Assembly (NCBI GenBank): GCA_027310845.1 | Contig: DAIDAB010000083.1 | Coordinates: 1 to 8,147, forward strand | Reading direction: 5' to 3' | Length of the DNA stretch: 8,147 nt | Source: a bacterium | GTDB lineage: Archaea > Thermoproteota > Nitrososphaeria > Nitrososphaerales > CADDZS01 | Shown here: positions 6,209 through 8,147 of the stretch, piece by piece | Numbering within the stretch: position 1 is the stretch's first letter | Layout: every line of letters starts with the position of its first letter | Translations under genes and position numbers: made by a program | Notes under the pieces: generated by a model | Told to the model about the DNA's origin: nothing | Seen by the model: the letters and a program-made list of their open reading frames with translations, nothing else | Databases searched by the model: none

Positions 6209-6234
6209 AAGAAGCCAGAGTTTCGGAAAGAAAA

Positions 6235-6864
6235 ATGTCTCAAGAGTTGAGCATACTTAGAAGGAGATTCTATGCACGCGCTCCAACAACAGTAGCTAGG
6301 GAACTAATAGGGAAAGTGCTGGTTAGAAACCGGCCAGATGGAAACAGCCTTGAGGGGGCAATAGTGGAAACAGAGGCTTATGGTGGTTCAAATGACCCTG
6401 CTAGCCATGCGTATAGAGGAATCACAAAAAGGAACGAGGCGATGTTTGGGGAGGCAGGTCATGCCTACGTCTATTTCACCTACAGCTTTCACCACTGCCT
6501 CAATTTTGTCACCGAAAGAAAGGGCAGACCAAGCGCAGTTCTGATACGGGCTGTCGAACCAATTAGCGGACTGGATTTTATGCGAAAAAGAAGGAAGACA
6601 GAAGATATAACGGACTTGGCCAGTGGACCGGGAAAAATCTGTCAGGCATTTGACATTGATAGGAGCCTGAACAAGACAGACGTCACTAGGATTGATGGTG
6701 AAATCATGGTGAAAAACCGAGGGGAGAGGCCTAAGATTTTGACGACTACCAGAATCGGGATAAAGACAGGAGTTGAGAAGAATTGGAGATTTTGCGCAGC
6801 AGATAGCAAGTTTCTGTCGCAGCGAGTGAATCATATCAAGCATCAACGGATTGGAATCAGCTGA
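6235..6864 (+). CDS. aag: 3-methyladenine DNA glycosylase, AAG/MPG family
   Basis: This base-excision-repair enzyme flips out alkylated or deaminated purines and cuts the glycosidic bond. Compared with human AAG, the catalytic Glu125 corresponds to E47 in IVETEAYGG (43-51), Tyr127 to Y49, His136 to H58 (DPASHAYRG), Tyr159 and the intercalating Tyr162 to Y80 and Y83 (YVYFTYSFHHCLN, 78-90), Asn169 to N90 and Arg182 to R105 (LIRAVEP). SGPGKICQAFDID (130-142) and RIGIKTG (173-179) are also family hallmarks. The length of 209 residues is typical. The frame is open upstream to an ATG at 6106, but that part overlaps the divergent gene and lacks homology; ATG 6235 sits just before RRRFYARAPTTVARELIG and is correctly spaced from the TATA box. 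Ser84 replaces the usual Gly after the intercalating Tyr. Confidence 0.93.
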   Translation: MSQELSILRRRFYARAPTTVARELIGKVLVRNRPDGNSLEGAIVETEAYGGSNDPASHAYRGITKRNEAMFGEAGHAYVYFTYSFHHCLNFVTERKGRPSAVLIRAVEPISGLDFMRKRRKTEDITDLASGPGKICQAFDIDRSLNKTDVTRIDGEIMVKNRGERPKILTTTRIGIKTGVEKNWRFCAADSKFLSQRVNHIKHQRIGIS

Positions 6865-6983
6865 GGTCTTGGAGGGAGGAAGTTAGACTGTTCGACTTTC
6901 AGACCGGATTCCCTGAATGAAATTTTATCCATTCTGAAGACCACGAATTTGAAAAACGAGAGTGTGGGCACTTCGTGCTTCAT
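6843..6983 (-). CDS. Doubtful 46-residue ORF antisense to the glycosylase end
   Basis: A minus-strand frame begins at ATG 6983 and ends at TGA 6845-6843, overlapping the last codons of the glycosylase gene. It begins MKHEVPTLSFFKFVVFRMDK and ends in a proline-rich stretch. No ribosome binding site, promoter or recognisable motif supports it. It is listed only because it is the longest frame in the gap before 5S rRNA. Confidence 0.1.
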   Translation of the reverse strand: MKHEVPTLSFFKFVVFRMDKISFRESGLKVEQSNFLPPRPQLIPIR

Positions 6984-6999
6984 GAAAGGGCTTAGCAAT

Positions 7000-7008
7000 C
7001 TTAATTTA
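7000..7008 (+). promoter_or_regulatory. TATA box of the 5S rRNA gene
   Basis: CTTAATTTA is centred about 23 bases before the predicted 5S rRNA 5' end at 7027, the standard distance for an archaeal TBP/TFB promoter. It indicates that 5S is transcribed on its own rather than from a 16S-23S operon. Confidence 0.6.
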
Positions 7009-7026
7009 CCCCACTGCCAAAATAGT

Positions 7027-7146
7027 TGTCAGCCGGCCATAGCGTGCGGGATCTACCTGGACTCATTCCGAACCCAGAAGTTAAACCGCATGTCGCCGTC
7101 ATATTAGTGAGGTGCGTGAGCCCTCGCGAGGTGGCGGTGCTGGCAC
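7027..7146 (+). rRNA. rrf: 5S ribosomal RNA
   Basis: The sequence contains the conserved 5S core CCATAGCG, CATTCCGAACCCAGAAGTTA and GGTGGCGGTGCTGGC. Helices can be paired by hand: helix I TGTCAGC (7027-7033) with GCTGGCA (7139-7145); helix II GTGCGG (7044-7049) with CCGCAT (7086-7091); helix III CTGG (7057-7060) with CCAG (7074-7077); helix IV GAGG with CCTC; helix V CGCC with GGCG. The length of about 120 nt is normal. No 16S, 23S or tRNA gene is beside it, as is common in Thermoproteota. The ends are accurate to a few bases. Confidence 0.95.
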
Positions 7147-7160
7147 CCACTCTTTCTGTT
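7147..7160 (+). terminator. Weak T-rich tract after 5S rRNA
   Basis: CACTCTTTCTGTT follows helix I directly and is pyrimidine-rich, as expected for archaeal termination. It is weak, so read-through into the gene at 7219 is possible. Confidence 0.25.
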
Positions 7161-7169
7161 ATCACAAAG

Positions 7170-7177
7170 TCTATATG
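7170..7177 (+). promoter_or_regulatory. Possible TATA box for the DUF1512 gene
   Basis: TCTATATG would place a start site near 7200, leaving a leader of about 15 to 20 bases before the ATG at 7219. CGGAAG (7203-7208) could be a weak ribosome site. Confidence 0.35.
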
Positions 7178-7218
7178 CCGAGTGGGACGCATTCTGCGTA
7201 TTCGGAAGTTTTGACCTG

Positions 7219-8147
7219 ATGTTACTACAGATCCCAGGTCTTGGCGGAAGCCTGACCAGTACGATATTTTACATCGTAATCACAATAGTGTTTTTCGCGG
7301 TCAGTTTCGTCTGGTTCCCGAAGATGCAGGTGTATTCGGCCCTAAACGACATCAAGAAGAATCTCGAGAAACTCCAGATTCTTAAGGACAAAAGCAGGAA
7401 GGAACTAATGGACTATTTGACAGTCTCTGCCAAGGTTCCCAAGGAAGCTCAATCCAGAGTTGACCAGACATTGGAGTACTTCACAATCATGCCGGTTGAC
7501 ATGGATCCGAATGGCATCGTTGGGAAGATCGAACATGTTACCAGACTGCAGGATGACAGGGTGAGGGATGAATTGAAAATGATCGCCCCTCAGGCGGACG
7601 CAGTTCAGCTGAGCGTTGCGCAGAACATTTTAGAAGTGGCGACCAGTCTCAATATGATATTCAAGATAGTGCGGCATTTCTACATCATGGGTCAGAAGAC
7701 CAAGAGTTACTACATACTTGTTCAACTCCAGATGATAATGCCCATGATAAGCCAAGAAGCTGATGCTCTAGTAGGAGCAATCGAGACTTTCAAGCAGGCA
7801 CAACCAGTCGGTGATGGGCTCGGGCCCATGGTCGTGGGAAGGTTCATGCATGGAAAACCGTCTGTCGAAGTCGATCGTGAAACAGTTTACGCAAAGACCG
7901 ATTACAAGTCGCGTAATCTCATCGTGTTGAAGGCGCAAGGGCCCATGGGAACGGTTGGGCGGCCCCACACGGGAGTCGAAAAGTTGCTTAATGACGAGAA
8001 CGAGAAAGTGAAAGCAATCATAATGGTTGATGCGGCGCTAAAGCTTGAGGGAGAAGCAACTGGTGAGATAGCGGAAGGGATAGGCGCTGCAATCGGTGGA
8101 GTTGGGGTTGAAAAGTTCAGGATCGAGGCTGCCGCTGTCAATAAGGG
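7219..8147 (+). CDS. DUF1512 family membrane-anchored protein (3' end outside window)
   Basis: The 309 codons present match what I recall of DUF1512, an archaeal family of about 370 residues with no known function. Residues 14-33 (STIFYIVITIVFFAVSFVWF) form one membrane helix near the N-terminus. A probable coiled coil follows, around LNDIKKNLEKLQILKDKSRK (42-61), then a large helical soluble region with MDPNGIVGKIEHV and QPVGDGLGPMV, then a glycine-rich segment with GPMGTVGRP and GEIAEGIGAAIGGVGVEKF near the truncated end. The positively charged segment after the helix suggests that the bulk is cytoplasmic. The start at ATG 7219 is the first in frame after a stop. It lies 72 bases after 5S rRNA on the same strand, so co-transcription by read-through is possible. 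The family call is from memory. Confidence 0.82.
   Translation, partial: MLLQIPGLGGSLTSTIFYIVITIVFFAVSFVWFPKMQVYSALNDIKKNLEKLQILKDKSRKELMDYLTVSAKVPKEAQSRVDQTLEYFTIMPVDMDPNGIVGKIEHVTRLQDDRVRDELKMIAPQADAVQLSVAQNILEVATSLNMIFKIVRHFYIMGQKTKSYYILVQLQMIMPMISQEADALVGAIETFKQAQPVGDGLGPMVVGRFMHGKPSVEVDRETVYAKTDYKSRNLIVLKAQGPMGTVGRPHTGVEKLLNDENEKVKAIIMVDAALKLEGEATGEIAEGIGAAIGGVGVEKFRIEAAAVNK

Noticed and set aside
6106..6234. Upstream extension of the glycosylase ORF
   Set aside because: Overlaps the divergent oxidoreductase gene and its promoter and lacks family homology; ATG 6235 fits both the TATA spacing and the family N-terminus.
6388..6846. 152-residue minus-strand ORF
   Set aside because: Antisense to the DNA glycosylase, whose motifs are all in the plus frame; Cys- and Ser-rich shadow composition.
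7001..7214. Short ORFs on both strands over 7001-7214
   Set aside because: They cover the 5S rRNA gene, whose structure explains the sequence.
7768..8141. Minus-strand ORFs at the right end
   Set aside because: Antisense to the DUF1512 coding frame; low-complexity Ser/Ala/Pro translation.
1..8147. CRISPR arrays, insertion sequences, toxin-antitoxin or defence genes
   Set aside because: I saw no regularly spaced repeats, no transposase motifs and no recognisable defence domains in any frame.

Overview
The window looks archaeal and most like a member of the Thermoproteota (TACK) lineage, possibly a Nitrososphaeria- or Bathyarchaeia-like genome. The reasons are: archaeal-type PheRS subunits (a 503-residue PheS with a long winged-helix N-terminus and a compact 554-residue PheT), an archaeal/eukaryal-type TrpRS, a free-standing 5S rRNA gene with its own TATA box, archaeal TATA-type promoters, and a DUF1512 protein, a family I know only from archaea. 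The lineage is inference; no 16S gene or phylogenetic marker alignment was available. Base composition looks even and moderate throughout.

Layout. Positions 1-284 hold the end of an unrecognised plus-strand reading frame that runs in from outside the window and stops just before a T-rich tract. Positions 285-928 have no confident gene. They contain a short plus-strand frame that appears broken by one frameshift (383-642), a short minus-strand frame converging on it (636-740), and several dyads and hairpins; this looks like decayed or poorly constrained sequence. Positions 929-5301, all minus strand and read right to left, are a compact aminoacyl-tRNA synthetase operon, trpS-pheS-pheT. trpS and pheS overlap by four bases (TTGA), and pheS and pheT are nine bases apart with the pheT ribosome binding site over the pheS stop. 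This operon charges tRNA-Trp and tRNA-Phe.

Positions 5478-6164 (minus) encode a cytoplasmic molybdopterin oxidoreductase of the sulfite-oxidase-like family. Divergent from it, 6235-6864 (plus) encodes a 3-methyladenine (AAG/MPG-type) DNA glycosylase. The 70-bp gap between them has a single TATA-like box that could serve both directions and would make the glycosylase mRNA nearly leaderless. Positions 7027-7146 are a 5S rRNA gene whose helices I to V can be paired by hand. At 7219 a DUF1512 protein with one N-terminal membrane anchor begins and runs off the right end.

Overall this is mostly a housekeeping region (translation, DNA repair, a redox enzyme, 5S rRNA). I did not find a convincing new multi-gene system. 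The items most worth following up are the four-cysteine, possibly Fe-S, motif in TrpRS, the uncharacterised membrane-anchored DUF1512 protein beside 5S rRNA, the shared divergent promoter, and the odd 285-928 segment.
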